Source: Pedobacter rhizosphaerae
Lineage (GTDB): Bacteria > Bacteroidota > Bacteroidia > Sphingobacteriales > Sphingobacteriaceae
Length of the DNA stretch: 64,000 bases
Assembly (NCBI RefSeq): GCF_900111155.1
Contig: NZ_FOGG01000015.1
Location: forward strand, 62,001 to 126,000
Direction: 5' to 3'
A program made the position numbers and the translations under genes. The notes under the pieces are model-generated. The model saw only the letters and a program-made list of their open reading frames with translations. It ran no database searches and was not told where the DNA came from. Shown one piece after another: positions 53,478 to 62,443 of this stretch (its first letter is position 1; every line of letters begins with the position of its first letter).

Positions 53478-54803
53478 ATGAAGAAAATTTACCTTCTGGC
53501 TATTATGGGGATAACCATGTTGCTGGCAAGTTGTGGTCATGGAGGCCAAGGCGAACTAGTAGGGGCTTATAACCGAAAATTCAAAAACAATAGAATTCCG
53601 CTGGGAATGGTATACATACCGCCAGGTCATACGCCTCTGGGAGGGTCTGACGAAGATATAACCTTCTCTCAAAATGGGCCAAGTAAAATGGTGACCATAA
53701 GTGCATTCTTTATGGATCAAACGGAGATTTCTAACGCAGAATATCGTCAGTTTACCAATTGGGTGAGAGACTCTATTGCCATCGCTATGATGGGTAATCC
53801 ACAACAATTTATGGTCACACCTAAAGGAGCTGCTGCAAATGCAGTGGGTGGTGAAAAATATATCGATTGGAAAAAGGTTGGCCCAAATGGTGCTAATATC
53901 TGGCGTAACAAAGGTAAAGGAGCTGCTGCTGCACAGGTTAGTCAATTAGATGGCATGTACTATTCTGGTTTGGATGCCCTGCCAGGAAGAAAAGAGATCG
54001 ACGTTCGTAAGTTGGAATATACTTACAGCATCCTTAATATGGATAAGGCAGCTCTGGGGCACAAAGATCCAAACAGCAAAAGACAAGACTATATCGATCG
54101 TTATAACATTGCGGTTTATCCTGATACCATGGTATGGAAAACAGATTATTCTTACTCACAGAATGATCCTATGGTTCGTGGATATTATAACCACCCTTCT
54201 TATGATGATTATCCGGTAGTTGGAGTAAGCTGGGAGCAGGCAAAAGCATTTTCTCACTGGAGAACTCAACTTTATCAAGGAGTGGCATCTGCACGTAAAA
54301 TGCCAATGAATGCCAGGTTAGATTATGATCTTCCTGCAGAAACAGAATTCGAATATGCTGCGAGAGGTGGCAATACCAAAACCAAATACCCTTGGGGAGG
54401 TCCTTACATTAGAAATACTAAAGGCTGTTTACAAGCCAACTTTAAACCAGGTCGTGGAGATTACTCTAGCGATGGTGGTATTTATACCGTTGGTGTAAAA
54501 TCATATTTCCCTAATGATTATGGTTTGTATAACATGGCCGGAAATGTTTCCGAGTGGACAAAAACTGCTTATAACAAAGGTGCAAATCCTTTACTTCATG
54601 ATCTGAACCCAAACTTTACTTATGTTGCCGAGAAAAACGATAGCAAGTATAAAAAGCGTAAAGTGGTAAAGGGTGGCTCGTGGAAAGACACAGGTTATTT
54701 TCTTCAAAATGCCGTATCAACTTATGAATATCAGGATACCCAACGCTCATACGTTGGATTCAGGTGTGTATCTGCATACCCTGGAACTGATTTAAGAAAC
54801 TAA
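53478..54803 (+). CDS. gldK: Gliding motility/type IX secretion lipoprotein GldK
   Basis: GldK (PorK), outer-membrane lipoprotein ring component of the type IX secretion system, 441 residues from the ATG at 53478. Seen: lipoprotein signal MKKIYLLAIMGITMLLASC; a sulfatase-modifying-factor (FGE-like) fold with IPLGMVYIPPGHTPLGG, MDQTEISNAEYRQF, PVVGVSWEQAKAFSHWR, LPAETEFEYAARGG, YNMAGNVSEWTK and RKVVKGGSWKD. The earlier in-frame start at 53442 would add a non-signal extension. First gene of gldKLMN. Confidence 0.95.
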   Translation: MKKIYLLAIMGITMLLASCGHGGQGELVGAYNRKFKNNRIPLGMVYIPPGHTPLGGSDEDITFSQNGPSKMVTISAFFMDQTEISNAEYRQFTNWVRDSIAIAMMGNPQQFMVTPKGAAANAVGGEKYIDWKKVGPNGANIWRNKGKGAAAAQVSQLDGMYYSGLDALPGRKEIDVRKLEYTYSILNMDKAALGHKDPNSKRQDYIDRYNIAVYPDTMVWKTDYSYSQNDPMVRGYYNHPSYDDYPVVGVSWEQAKAFSHWRTQLYQGVASARKMPMNARLDYDLPAETEFEYAARGGNTKTKYPWGGPYIRNTKGCLQANFKPGRGDYSSDGGIYTVGVKSYFPNDYGLYNMAGNVSEWTKTAYNKGANPLLHDLNPNFTYVAEKNDSKYKKRKVVKGGSWKDTGYFLQNAVSTYEYQDTQRSYVGFRCVSAYPGTDLRN

Positions 54804-54844
54804 GAAACCAAAAAACTAAAACTAAAGAAAAATAACACATTTTT

Positions 54845-55651
54845 ATGGCAGCAAAACAACAACCAGGCTGGTTACACAAAGCAATTTCGTGGGGAGCAAG
54901 TATCGTAATTCTAGGTGCTTTGGCTAAAATCCTTCACATTGGTGGAGCAATGGCTAACTATTTAATCGGTGCAGGTTTAGGTGTAGAAGCTCTATTATTC
55001 TTTTTAACGGGTTTCTTCCCGCCAGAACCAGAACCAGCATGGGATAAGGTATATCCTGAATTGAGAGAAGATTTTAAAGGTGAATTGCCAACAGCATCTG
55101 CACGTCCGGTTGCTGCAGTAGGTTCTTCAAATACAGCCGCTTTAGATAAAATGTTATCTGATGCTAAAATTGGTCCAGATTTAATTGAAAGCTTAGGCAG
55201 TGGTTTACGCACTTTTGGTGATAAAGTAGCTACTATTTCTAATGTAGCTGATGCTTCAACTGCAACAAATGAGTTTACCAGTAAAGTGAAAACTGCTTCT
55301 GCAGGTTTCGATAATTTAAGTGTTGCTTTTGATAGCGCAACGGCCAATTTAAAGGCAATGGGCGAAAGCAAGGTAGATTCTCAGGCTTACCATGATCAGG
55401 TAAATAATCTGGCAAAAAATCTATCGGCATTAAATGCAGTTTATGAATTGGAATTACAAGATTCAAGCGCACATTTAAAATCGATGAATAAGTTTTATTC
55501 TAACCTTTCACTTACAATGCAGAACTTCAACGAATCAATGGAAGATTCTAAACAGTTTAAGGAAGAGGTGAATAAATTGGCTAAAAACCTTTCATCACTT
55601 AATGCCATCTATGGTAATATGCTTTCGGCTATGAATCAGCCACGCGTTTAA
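54845..55651 (+). CDS. gldL: Gliding motility/type IX secretion protein GldL
   Basis: GldL (PorL), inner-membrane motor subunit that with GldM uses the proton gradient; 268 residues. Seen: two membrane helices at about 12-60 (GWLHKAISWGASIVILGALA and GAGLGVEALLFFLTGFFP, the latter holding the conserved Glu), then a cytoplasmic helical region with two related segments ending LAKNLSALNAVY and LAKNLSSLNAIY. Follows gldK by 41 bases. Confidence 0.95.
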   Translation: MAAKQQPGWLHKAISWGASIVILGALAKILHIGGAMANYLIGAGLGVEALLFFLTGFFPPEPEPAWDKVYPELREDFKGELPTASARPVAAVGSSNTAALDKMLSDAKIGPDLIESLGSGLRTFGDKVATISNVADASTATNEFTSKVKTASAGFDNLSVAFDSATANLKAMGESKVDSQAYHDQVNNLAKNLSALNAVYELELQDSSAHLKSMNKFYSNLSLTMQNFNESMEDSKQFKEEVNKLAKNLSSLNAIYGNMLSAMNQPRV

Positions 55652-55694
55652 TTAATTGTTTCTACTAATCGAATATTAAAGAAAACCATAACTA

Positions 55695-57224
55695 ATGGCT
55701 GGAGGAAAAGAAACAACAAGGCAGCGGATGATCAATATCATGTATTTGGTATTGCTGGCCATGCTTGCCCTAAATGTGTCTGATACAATTTTAAATGCCT
55801 TTAAAAATTTGAATGATAGTTTGGAAACGTCAAAATCTAACGTTAACCAGGGTATTGATCAATTATTTTCAGCTTTTGAAAATTCAAAGTTGAAAGAAGA
55901 ACCTGCTCGTGCTCAACCTATTTATGATAAAGCTAAACAGGCAAAGGCAATTGCTGACGACCTCAATAATTATATTGATAATATTAAGAAACAATTTACC
56001 CAGGAAGGTGATGGAATTGATCCTGAAACCGGCGATCTGGTAAAGCGTGATAATATGGATATCGCACCTCATATCATGATTAATGGTAAGGAAGGTGAAA
56101 AACTTAAGGCAAAAATTAACACGACAAGAGAAAAATTAATCGCATTATTAGATCCAGCTGATCGTAATGTTTTATTTTCTCTAGAAGCAAAAGATCCGAA
56201 AAAAGGAAAGGGAAACTGGCAAGAGTCGAACTTTGGTGAAGGAACTCCTTTAACCGCTGCAATGACTGCTTTAACCAAGATTCAAACCGATACTAAAAAC
56301 GCTGAAGCGGAGGTAGTAAAGAAACTTTTTGGAAATATGGATAAAGCAGTGGTTAACATCGATAAGTTTGCTGCCGTAGCGGTTGCACCTACTTCATATG
56401 TTATTCAGGGCCAGCCTTATGTAGCTGAAGTATTTTTAACAGCCAGCGATTCCAGATCTAATCCGGATATAACTGTAGGCGGTAGTAAGCTTGCTGTTAA
56501 AGATGGAAAGGGAACTTATTCTGGTAGTACCGGAGGTGTTGGGGTTTTTAAATGGGTAGGTACTATTCGTGTTAAACAAACAGACGGTCAGACTAAAGAA
56601 TACAGAACTCCTGAACAAACCTATCAGGTTGCTAAACCTTCGTCTAATGTTTCATCAGATAAGATGAATGTAATTTACGCAGGTATTCCAAACCCATTTT
56701 CAGTTTCTGCAGCGGGCTTTCCATTAGAAACAGTTAACGCAAGTGCTTCAGGCGCTTCAATGAGTAAAACTGGTGCCGGAAAATACAATGTTGTTGCTGA
56801 TGGAAGTAAAGTTGGATCTGATGTAACCATCAATGTTTCTGCATCAAATGGTGGAAAGACCATCTCTTTAGGAAGTACTAAATTCAGAGTTAAGGGAATT
56901 CCTGCGCCGGTTGCCAAAGTTGGCGGACGTGCAGGTGGCGATATTGCTTCTGTACAGTTGAAAAGTGAATCAGAAATTGAAGCTGACTTAGATGATTTCC
57001 CTTTTGATGTTAAGTTTAGAATTTTACGTTACAAATTAACAGTAATTAAACCACGTTCGGATGCAGTTACGATTGCTGGTAGTGGAGGTAGTTTTGCTGG
57101 TGCCGTAAAAGGGGCATTAAATTCTATTACTCCAGGAACAAGAGTGTTTTTTGAGGACATCGTTTCGCAAGGTCCGGATGGCCGCCAAAAGATTTTACCT
57201 TCATTGGCATTTAGTGTAAAATAA
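55695..57224 (+). CDS. gldM: Gliding motility/type IX secretion protein GldM
   Basis: GldM (PorM), 509 residues, single N-terminal helix (INIMYLVLLAMLALNVSD) that pairs with GldL, then a periplasmic rod of four domains: helical N-terminal D1 (to about 225), and beta-rich D2-D4 containing SYVIQGQPYVAEVF, PNPFSVSAAG and FRILRYKLTVI. It transmits motor movement to the GldK/GldN ring. Follows gldL after 43 bases. Confidence 0.95.
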   Translation: MAGGKETTRQRMINIMYLVLLAMLALNVSDTILNAFKNLNDSLETSKSNVNQGIDQLFSAFENSKLKEEPARAQPIYDKAKQAKAIADDLNNYIDNIKKQFTQEGDGIDPETGDLVKRDNMDIAPHIMINGKEGEKLKAKINTTREKLIALLDPADRNVLFSLEAKDPKKGKGNWQESNFGEGTPLTAAMTALTKIQTDTKNAEAEVVKKLFGNMDKAVVNIDKFAAVAVAPTSYVIQGQPYVAEVFLTASDSRSNPDITVGGSKLAVKDGKGTYSGSTGGVGVFKWVGTIRVKQTDGQTKEYRTPEQTYQVAKPSSNVSSDKMNVIYAGIPNPFSVSAAGFPLETVNASASGASMSKTGAGKYNVVADGSKVGSDVTINVSASNGGKTISLGSTKFRVKGIPAPVAKVGGRAGGDIASVQLKSESEIEADLDDFPFDVKFRILRYKLTVIKPRSDAVTIAGSGGSFAGAVKGALNSITPGTRVFFEDIVSQGPDGRQKILPSLAFSVK

Positions 57225-57231
57225 GAAGAAG

Positions 57232-58137
57232 ATGAAAAGGATTTTAAGTATTGTCGTTTTAATGCTGATTACAGCATTAGCATTTGCTCAGAAAAAGCCA
57301 ACTAAATTGGCTCCTAAACCTGCGGCAGTTGCTGCAGCTCCGGTTGATACGGTTAAAGCACCTGTAAAAACGGCTAAGAAAAAGTTAAAAGTACCGCCAA
57401 AGGATGGCTTCTATGCCCGTAAAGACATAGATAGTACTGAAATGGTACCTTTAGCAGATGTGCGTGAAGAAGACGTTTTCTATGCGAAGAGAATCTGGAG
57501 AGAGATTGATTTGAGAGATACGGTAAACTCAGTATTAAAGTCTCCTAAGTCGAGATTAATTGACGTATTAATTGCGGCAATTAATACGGAGGAATTAACT
57601 GCATACTCCCCAATTGATAGTGCGTTGAACGAAGATGATGCATTTAACAATCCAATGTCTGCTGATTCTGCAAGAAAGGCTGCTGCCGGTACTGTAGAGG
57701 TTTCTGATAATAAAACCGGAACTGTAACTACCGTAACAAACGATTTTAACGGAGACTTATTCTTAAAATTCAGAATTAAAGAAGATTGGATTTTCGACAC
57801 TAAGCGTTCTATTTTTGAGCCGCGTATAGTAGGTATTGCTCCACTAAAATTTAATGAGGTTTCTAAACAATGGCAACCTGTATTCTGGGTTTATTATACT
57901 GAAGCAAGGGAAATCTTAACTAAGAAAAGATTGATCAACACCAACAATGATGCATCATCTTTGAGTTTTGACGATTTCTTTATCCGCCGATTGTTCAGCA
58001 GTTATATTGTTAAAGAATCTAATCCCGGAGATAATAAAATCAGAGATATTATTACTGACCCGAGAGAACGTTTGATGGAATCTGAAAGAATTAAAAAATC
58101 AGTTCTGGATTACGAACAAGGTCTTTGGGAATACTAA
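57232..58137 (+). CDS. gldN: Gliding motility/type IX secretion protein GldN
   Basis: GldN (PorN), periplasmic partner of the GldK ring, 301 residues. Seen: Sec signal peptide MKRILSIVVLMLITALAFAQ, a Lys/Pro/Ala-rich linker to residue 60, then EEDVFYAKRIWREIDLRDT, FRIKEDWIFDTKRS and PVFWVYYTEAREIL. Starts seven bases after gldM. A hairpin terminator follows the stop at once. Confidence 0.95.
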   Translation: MKRILSIVVLMLITALAFAQKKPTKLAPKPAAVAAAPVDTVKAPVKTAKKKLKVPPKDGFYARKDIDSTEMVPLADVREEDVFYAKRIWREIDLRDTVNSVLKSPKSRLIDVLIAAINTEELTAYSPIDSALNEDDAFNNPMSADSARKAAAGTVEVSDNKTGTVTTVTNDFNGDLFLKFRIKEDWIFDTKRSIFEPRIVGIAPLKFNEVSKQWQPVFWVYYTEAREILTKKRLINTNNDASSLSFDDFFIRRLFSSYIVKESNPGDNKIRDIITDPRERLMESERIKKSVLDYEQGLWEY

Positions 58138-58171
58138 AAAAAAGGCTTCGATGAAAATCGGAGCCTTTTTT
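58138..58171. terminator. Bidirectional terminator between gldN and uvrC
   Basis: AGGCT (58143), T-G wobble, CGAT, GAAA tetraloop, ATCG and AGCCT (58162-58166), flanked by an A run and a T run. It serves the converging gldN (plus) and uvrC (minus). Confidence 0.85.
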
Positions 58172-58174
58172 AAT

Positions 58175-59995
58175 TTAAGGATTATTGGGGGTTTCCTCTT
58201 CTTTAAAATATTGGAGCAGGGTAAGTACCTGTTTTTTGTTTAATACTTCGGCCAACTCCTTTTCTGTTGCTTCTTTTATTTTTTTAACCGATTTAAAGTG
58301 TTTTAAGAGCTTATCTGCTGATGACTTGCCAATGCCTTCAATCTGCTCAAGTTCTGTCTTCAGCGTTCCCTGGTCGCGTTTCTTGCGGTGAAAAGTAATA
58401 CCGAATCGGTGCGCTTCATCCCGTAGTTGTTGAATTACCTTTAAAGTTTCTGATTTTTTGTCCAGATACAGGGGGTAGGAATCTCCCGGGTAGAAAAGTT
58501 CTTCCAATCGTTTTGCGATACCAATAACGGTAACTTTGTTCTGGATGCCCAATAATTTGAGGCTTTTAACAGCTGAAGACAATTGACCTTTACCTCCATC
58601 AATAATGATTAATTGCGGCAGTGGCTGATCTTCATCTAACATTCTTCTATACCTGCGGAAAACGGCTTCTTCCATCGTCGCAAAATCATTTGGCCCCTCT
58701 ACTGTTTTCACATTAAAATGGCGATAGTCCTTTTTGGATGGTTTTGCATCCTTAAAAACCACAATAGCCGATACCGGATATTTTCCCTGGAAGTTCGAGT
58801 TATCGAAACATTCGATATGCTTAGGGAGTTGTGTCAAACGTAAATCCTTCTGCATAGTCGTTAAAATACGGTCTGTGCGCAGGTCGGGATTTAGCTTTTC
58901 ATACTGGTTCAGCTTTTCCTTTTTGAAGAAAAGCACGTTTTTTTGTGAGAGTTCTAAGAGCTTTTTCTTTTCTCCTAGTTTTGGCACTGTAAACTTCAGA
59001 TTTTCATCTTCGAGTGAGAGCTCAAAAGGCACAATAATCTCTTTAGACGTACTGTTAAACTTTGTTCTGAACTCCAGCATGGCCAGGGTCAAAATTTCAT
59101 CATCACTCTCATCTAACTGCTTTTTAACCTCTATGGTTTGTGTTTGAATGATGGTGCCATTCATAACCTTCAGGTAATTTACAAAGGCATAACGCTCATC
59201 AGAGGCAATACTTACTACATCCACATTGGTAATGGCACTATTGACTACGGTAGACTTGCTTTGATATTTTTCTAAAACCTGGAGTTTGCGGGAGTAGGCA
59301 TGTGCCAATTCAAAATTCAATTCCTCTGATGCGGTCTTAATTATGGATTTCACCTCACGGATTACATTTCCAATCTTCCCGTTTAGAATTTCTTTGATTT
59401 CAGCAATGTTTCGATCGTAATCTTCTTCCGATTGATAATTTTGGCAAGGTCCTTTGCAGTTACCAATTTGATATTCTAAACACACCTTAAATTTGCCTTC
59501 AGCTATATTCTTCTGATTAAGTGGTAAATTGCAGGTTCTCAGGGTGTACGTTTCCTTAATGAGATCTAAAATGGTATGCATCATGCCTATTGAACCATAA
59601 GGGCCAAAGTAGGTAGAGCCATCTTTGATCACTTTCCTCGTCCAGTATATTCTTGGGAAATTCTCTTTCTTAACAATTATCCATGGATAAGTTTTATCAT
59701 CTTTTAAATTGATGTTAAACTTGGGTTGATGCTTTTTAATTAAGCTATTTTCCAATAGCCAGGCATCAATTTCTGTATCTACAATCGTAAAAGTAATTTT
59801 TCTGATCCTGGATACCAACACCTTAGTTTTACCATTAAACTGATGACGGTCCTGGTTAAAATAAGAACCCACACGGTTGCGTAGATCTTTGGCTTTCCCG
59901 ATGTACATTAACTTGCCTTCTGCGTCCCAATACTGGTAAACGCCAGGCTTATGCGGAATTGCCGTTAATGCTGCTTTATGGTCGAAATTGCTCAT
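58175..59995 (-). CDS. uvrC: UvrABC excinuclease subunit C
   Basis: UvrC, the dual-incision nuclease of nucleotide excision repair, 606 residues. Order: GIY-YIG domain (HKPGVYQYWDAEGKLMYIGK, residues 16-95), Cys motif CLEYQIGNCKGPC, UvrB-interacting helical segment, RNase H-like endonuclease domain (ECFDNSNFQGKYPVSAIVVF, IIDGGKGQLS) and helix-hairpin-helix domain (LEQIEGIGKSSADKLLKHF). Complete. TATTTTTG at 60009-60002 is a possible -7 box immediately upstream. Confidence 0.96.
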   Translation of the reverse strand: MSNFDHKAALTAIPHKPGVYQYWDAEGKLMYIGKAKDLRNRVGSYFNQDRHQFNGKTKVLVSRIRKITFTIVDTEIDAWLLENSLIKKHQPKFNINLKDDKTYPWIIVKKENFPRIYWTRKVIKDGSTYFGPYGSIGMMHTILDLIKETYTLRTCNLPLNQKNIAEGKFKVCLEYQIGNCKGPCQNYQSEEDYDRNIAEIKEILNGKIGNVIREVKSIIKTASEELNFELAHAYSRKLQVLEKYQSKSTVVNSAITNVDVVSIASDERYAFVNYLKVMNGTIIQTQTIEVKKQLDESDDEILTLAMLEFRTKFNSTSKEIIVPFELSLEDENLKFTVPKLGEKKKLLELSQKNVLFFKKEKLNQYEKLNPDLRTDRILTTMQKDLRLTQLPKHIECFDNSNFQGKYPVSAIVVFKDAKPSKKDYRHFNVKTVEGPNDFATMEEAVFRRYRRMLDEDQPLPQLIIIDGGKGQLSSAVKSLKLLGIQNKVTVIGIAKRLEELFYPGDSYPLYLDKKSETLKVIQQLRDEAHRFGITFHRKKRDQGTLKTELEQIEGIGKSSADKLLKHFKSVKKIKEATEKELAEVLNKKQVLTLLQYFKEEETPNNP

Positions 59996-60065
59996 AGATT
60001 ACAAAAATAAGATTCGATCGGTAAAATGGCGAGGATATGTTATGGTAAATAATTTATCCAAAATA

Positions 60066-60092
60066 AAAAGCCCCATTAAATGAGGCTTTATT
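60066..60092 (-). terminator. Terminator after the PBP1A gene
   Basis: AAAGCC, C, CAT, loop, ATG, A, GGCTTT between 60068 and 60090; an A run on the plus strand gives the T run on the minus strand. It lies 20 bases past the stop at 60113. Confidence 0.75.
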
Positions 60093-60112
60093 AATTTGAA
60101 TATTTTTAAATG

Positions 60113-62335
60113 CTAGAATCCTAATTTCTCATCCAGTTCTGTTGGTGTACCTTCTTCCTGTTGCTGATATTGGTTACAATCGTAAACAATGGATACTCCC
60201 GATTTTGGTGCTTCAAAATCTGCATGACTAATTTTTAACGATGGATTGCCGTAAACGCGTTTAATAAAACCGGCAAAAATAGGTAGGGCCGTATTTGCTC
60301 CCTCACCTTGACCAGTAGTTAAAAAGTGGAATGCTCTATCTTCACAGCCTGTCCAAATTCCGGTTACCAGTTGTGGGGTTATAGCCATAAACCAACCATC
60401 AGAGTTATTCTGTGTGGTACCTGTTTTGCCACCAATAGGCGCATTAACCTTGTATTTATAATTTAAGCGTGAACCGGTTCCGTTGGTCACCACACCTTTA
60501 AGCATTCTCGTCATTACATAAGCAACTTCTTCACTCATAATCGGTTTTGGTATTTCCTTTTGCGAGAAAAGTACCACACCGTTTTTATCTTCAATTCTTA
60601 GCAAATAAATCGGCTTGGTATAAATTCCTTTATTGGCGAAGGCACCATAAGCGCCAACCATGTTGTAAACTGAAGAATCAAAAGTACCCAGGCAAATGGA
60701 TGGAAATGCAGGTACATTGGGTATTCCCATTTTAGTAGCCAACGTAGAAACGGCTACTGGTCCAACTTGTTTCATCAAATAAGCCGTTACAAAGTTTTGC
60801 GAATAAGCCAGTGCCTTTTGCAGTGTAATGGCTCCAGGAAGTGGTTTTCCAGAGTTACGAGGAGTCCAGGGGTCGCCATAACCTTCAATTGTTACAGGAA
60901 CGTTTGGTACAGTATAGCAAGGCGAATAACCATTTTCTATCGCCACTGCATAGGTAAATGGCTTGGCTGTAGATCCCACCTGCCTGGTTCCCATTTTAAC
61001 CTGGTCGTACTTAAAGTGCTCGTAATTGATTCCACCTACCCAGGCCTTAACGTGGCCGTTTGTTGGATCCATAGACATCATGGCGTTTCTCAACAGCATT
61101 TTGTAATATCTTACAGAATCTATTGGCTTCATTACCGTATCGATATTACCTTTCCAGGTGAAGATGGTCATTTCCGTTTTGGTATTGAAGTCTTCCTTAA
61201 TTTCTTCTTCGGTTTTACCCTCAGATTTTAAAGATTTATAACGATCAGAGCGTTTTATTCCCTGTTCAATTTGCAAGGCTTTATCTTTAAATGGATTTCT
61301 GCCTTTCCAGCTATTGATAAATTGCTGTTGCAATTGCTTCATGTATTCTTTTTGAGCTTCCTCAGCATATACCTGCATATCATAATTCAGTGTGGTATAT
61401 ATTTTCAAACCATCACGATCTAAGTCGTAAGGTGTGCCGTCGGGTTTGGTAATAGATTGATCCTGAAATATCGCTTTTATATCGTTTTTTAGTACCGAGC
61501 GGAAATAAGGCGCAATACCATCATTTACGGTTGCCGCATTAAAATGAAGGTTAAGTGGTTTTTCTTTCTGCTCCTCAAACTCCTGTTGAGTTAATAAGTC
61601 AGATTTTACCATCATGGCCATTACAGTATTCCTTCTATCGCGGGAACGCTCCGGGTGGCGTGTTGGAGAGTACATGGTAATTCCTTTTTGCATACCCACC
61701 AAAGTTGCCGCCTGCGTTAGCGATAATTTGTCTGGTGTAGTGTTAAAATATACTCTGGCTGCCGATTTAATGCCATAAGCCTGATTACCGAAATCAACGG
61801 TATTCAAATACATGGTGATGATTTCTTCTTTAGTATAATTTCTTTCCAGTTTTACGGCAACAATCCATTCCTTAAACTTGGTGAGTACCAAAGAGAAAAA
61901 GTTTAGATTAGATTCTCTGGGGAATAAGTTTTTAGCCAATTGTTGTGTAATGGTACTTGCTCCCTGTTTCTTGCCAATTAAATTATAACCAATAATGCTG
62001 AATGTTCTTTTGAAGTCGATTCCGGAGTGTTCCTTAAATCTCGTGTCCTCTGTAGCAATTAAACCATTAATTACATTAGCAGAAATTTCTTTATAGGTTA
62101 CATTAGAGCGGTTCTGTACAAAATAAGTTCCAAGAGGCCTGCCATCCTCGGCAATAATTTCCGAAGCCTGGTTACTTTTTGGATGCTCAATATCTCTGAA
62201 AGAGGGCAGGGCTCCAAAGAGACCAAAGCCGATCATCGAAATAAAAATGGCAAAAATTGCTATTCCGGCTATAAGGATTTTCCAAATGCGTAAACTGTAT
62301 TTTTTCGTTTCCTGTGGAGAAAGGGGTTTCTTCAT
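60113..62335 (-). CDS. Bifunctional penicillin-binding protein 1A
   Basis: Class A PBP, 740 residues, synthesising and cross-linking peptidoglycan. Seen: membrane anchor (residues 17-42); transglycosylase with catalytic Glu in IATEDTRFKEHSGIDF (Glu96) and KKQGASTITQQLAKNLF; transpeptidase with STAK-type nucleophile GSTAKPF (Ser455), SQN near 525 and GGKTGTTQNN near 637. All motifs intact. Upstream on the same strand lies the SprE/PorW-like gene after 108 bases. Confidence 0.93.
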   Translation of the reverse strand: MKKPLSPQETKKYSLRIWKILIAGIAIFAIFISMIGFGLFGALPSFRDIEHPKSNQASEIIAEDGRPLGTYFVQNRSNVTYKEISANVINGLIATEDTRFKEHSGIDFKRTFSIIGYNLIGKKQGASTITQQLAKNLFPRESNLNFFSLVLTKFKEWIVAVKLERNYTKEEIITMYLNTVDFGNQAYGIKSAARVYFNTTPDKLSLTQAATLVGMQKGITMYSPTRHPERSRDRRNTVMAMMVKSDLLTQQEFEEQKEKPLNLHFNAATVNDGIAPYFRSVLKNDIKAIFQDQSITKPDGTPYDLDRDGLKIYTTLNYDMQVYAEEAQKEYMKQLQQQFINSWKGRNPFKDKALQIEQGIKRSDRYKSLKSEGKTEEEIKEDFNTKTEMTIFTWKGNIDTVMKPIDSVRYYKMLLRNAMMSMDPTNGHVKAWVGGINYEHFKYDQVKMGTRQVGSTAKPFTYAVAIENGYSPCYTVPNVPVTIEGYGDPWTPRNSGKPLPGAITLQKALAYSQNFVTAYLMKQVGPVAVSTLATKMGIPNVPAFPSICLGTFDSSVYNMVGAYGAFANKGIYTKPIYLLRIEDKNGVVLFSQKEIPKPIMSEEVAYVMTRMLKGVVTNGTGSRLNYKYKVNAPIGGKTGTTQNNSDGWFMAITPQLVTGIWTGCEDRAFHFLTTGQGEGANTALPIFAGFIKRVYGNPSLKISHADFEAPKSGVSIVYDCNQYQQQEEGTPTELDEKLGF

Positions 62336-62443
62336 TTCGTGTTGTTGTTATTCCGTAATCAAATCAAAAACTTGATTTGAGCAACAAATTTATTCATTTT
62401 TTAGAGAACGCCTGAAGGACAGTTTTCAACTTAGCTCATGAGC

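Noticed and set aside
60767..61231. 154-codon frame opposite the PBP1A gene
   Set aside because: Antisense shadow of a well-supported transpeptidase domain, with no recognisable motif.
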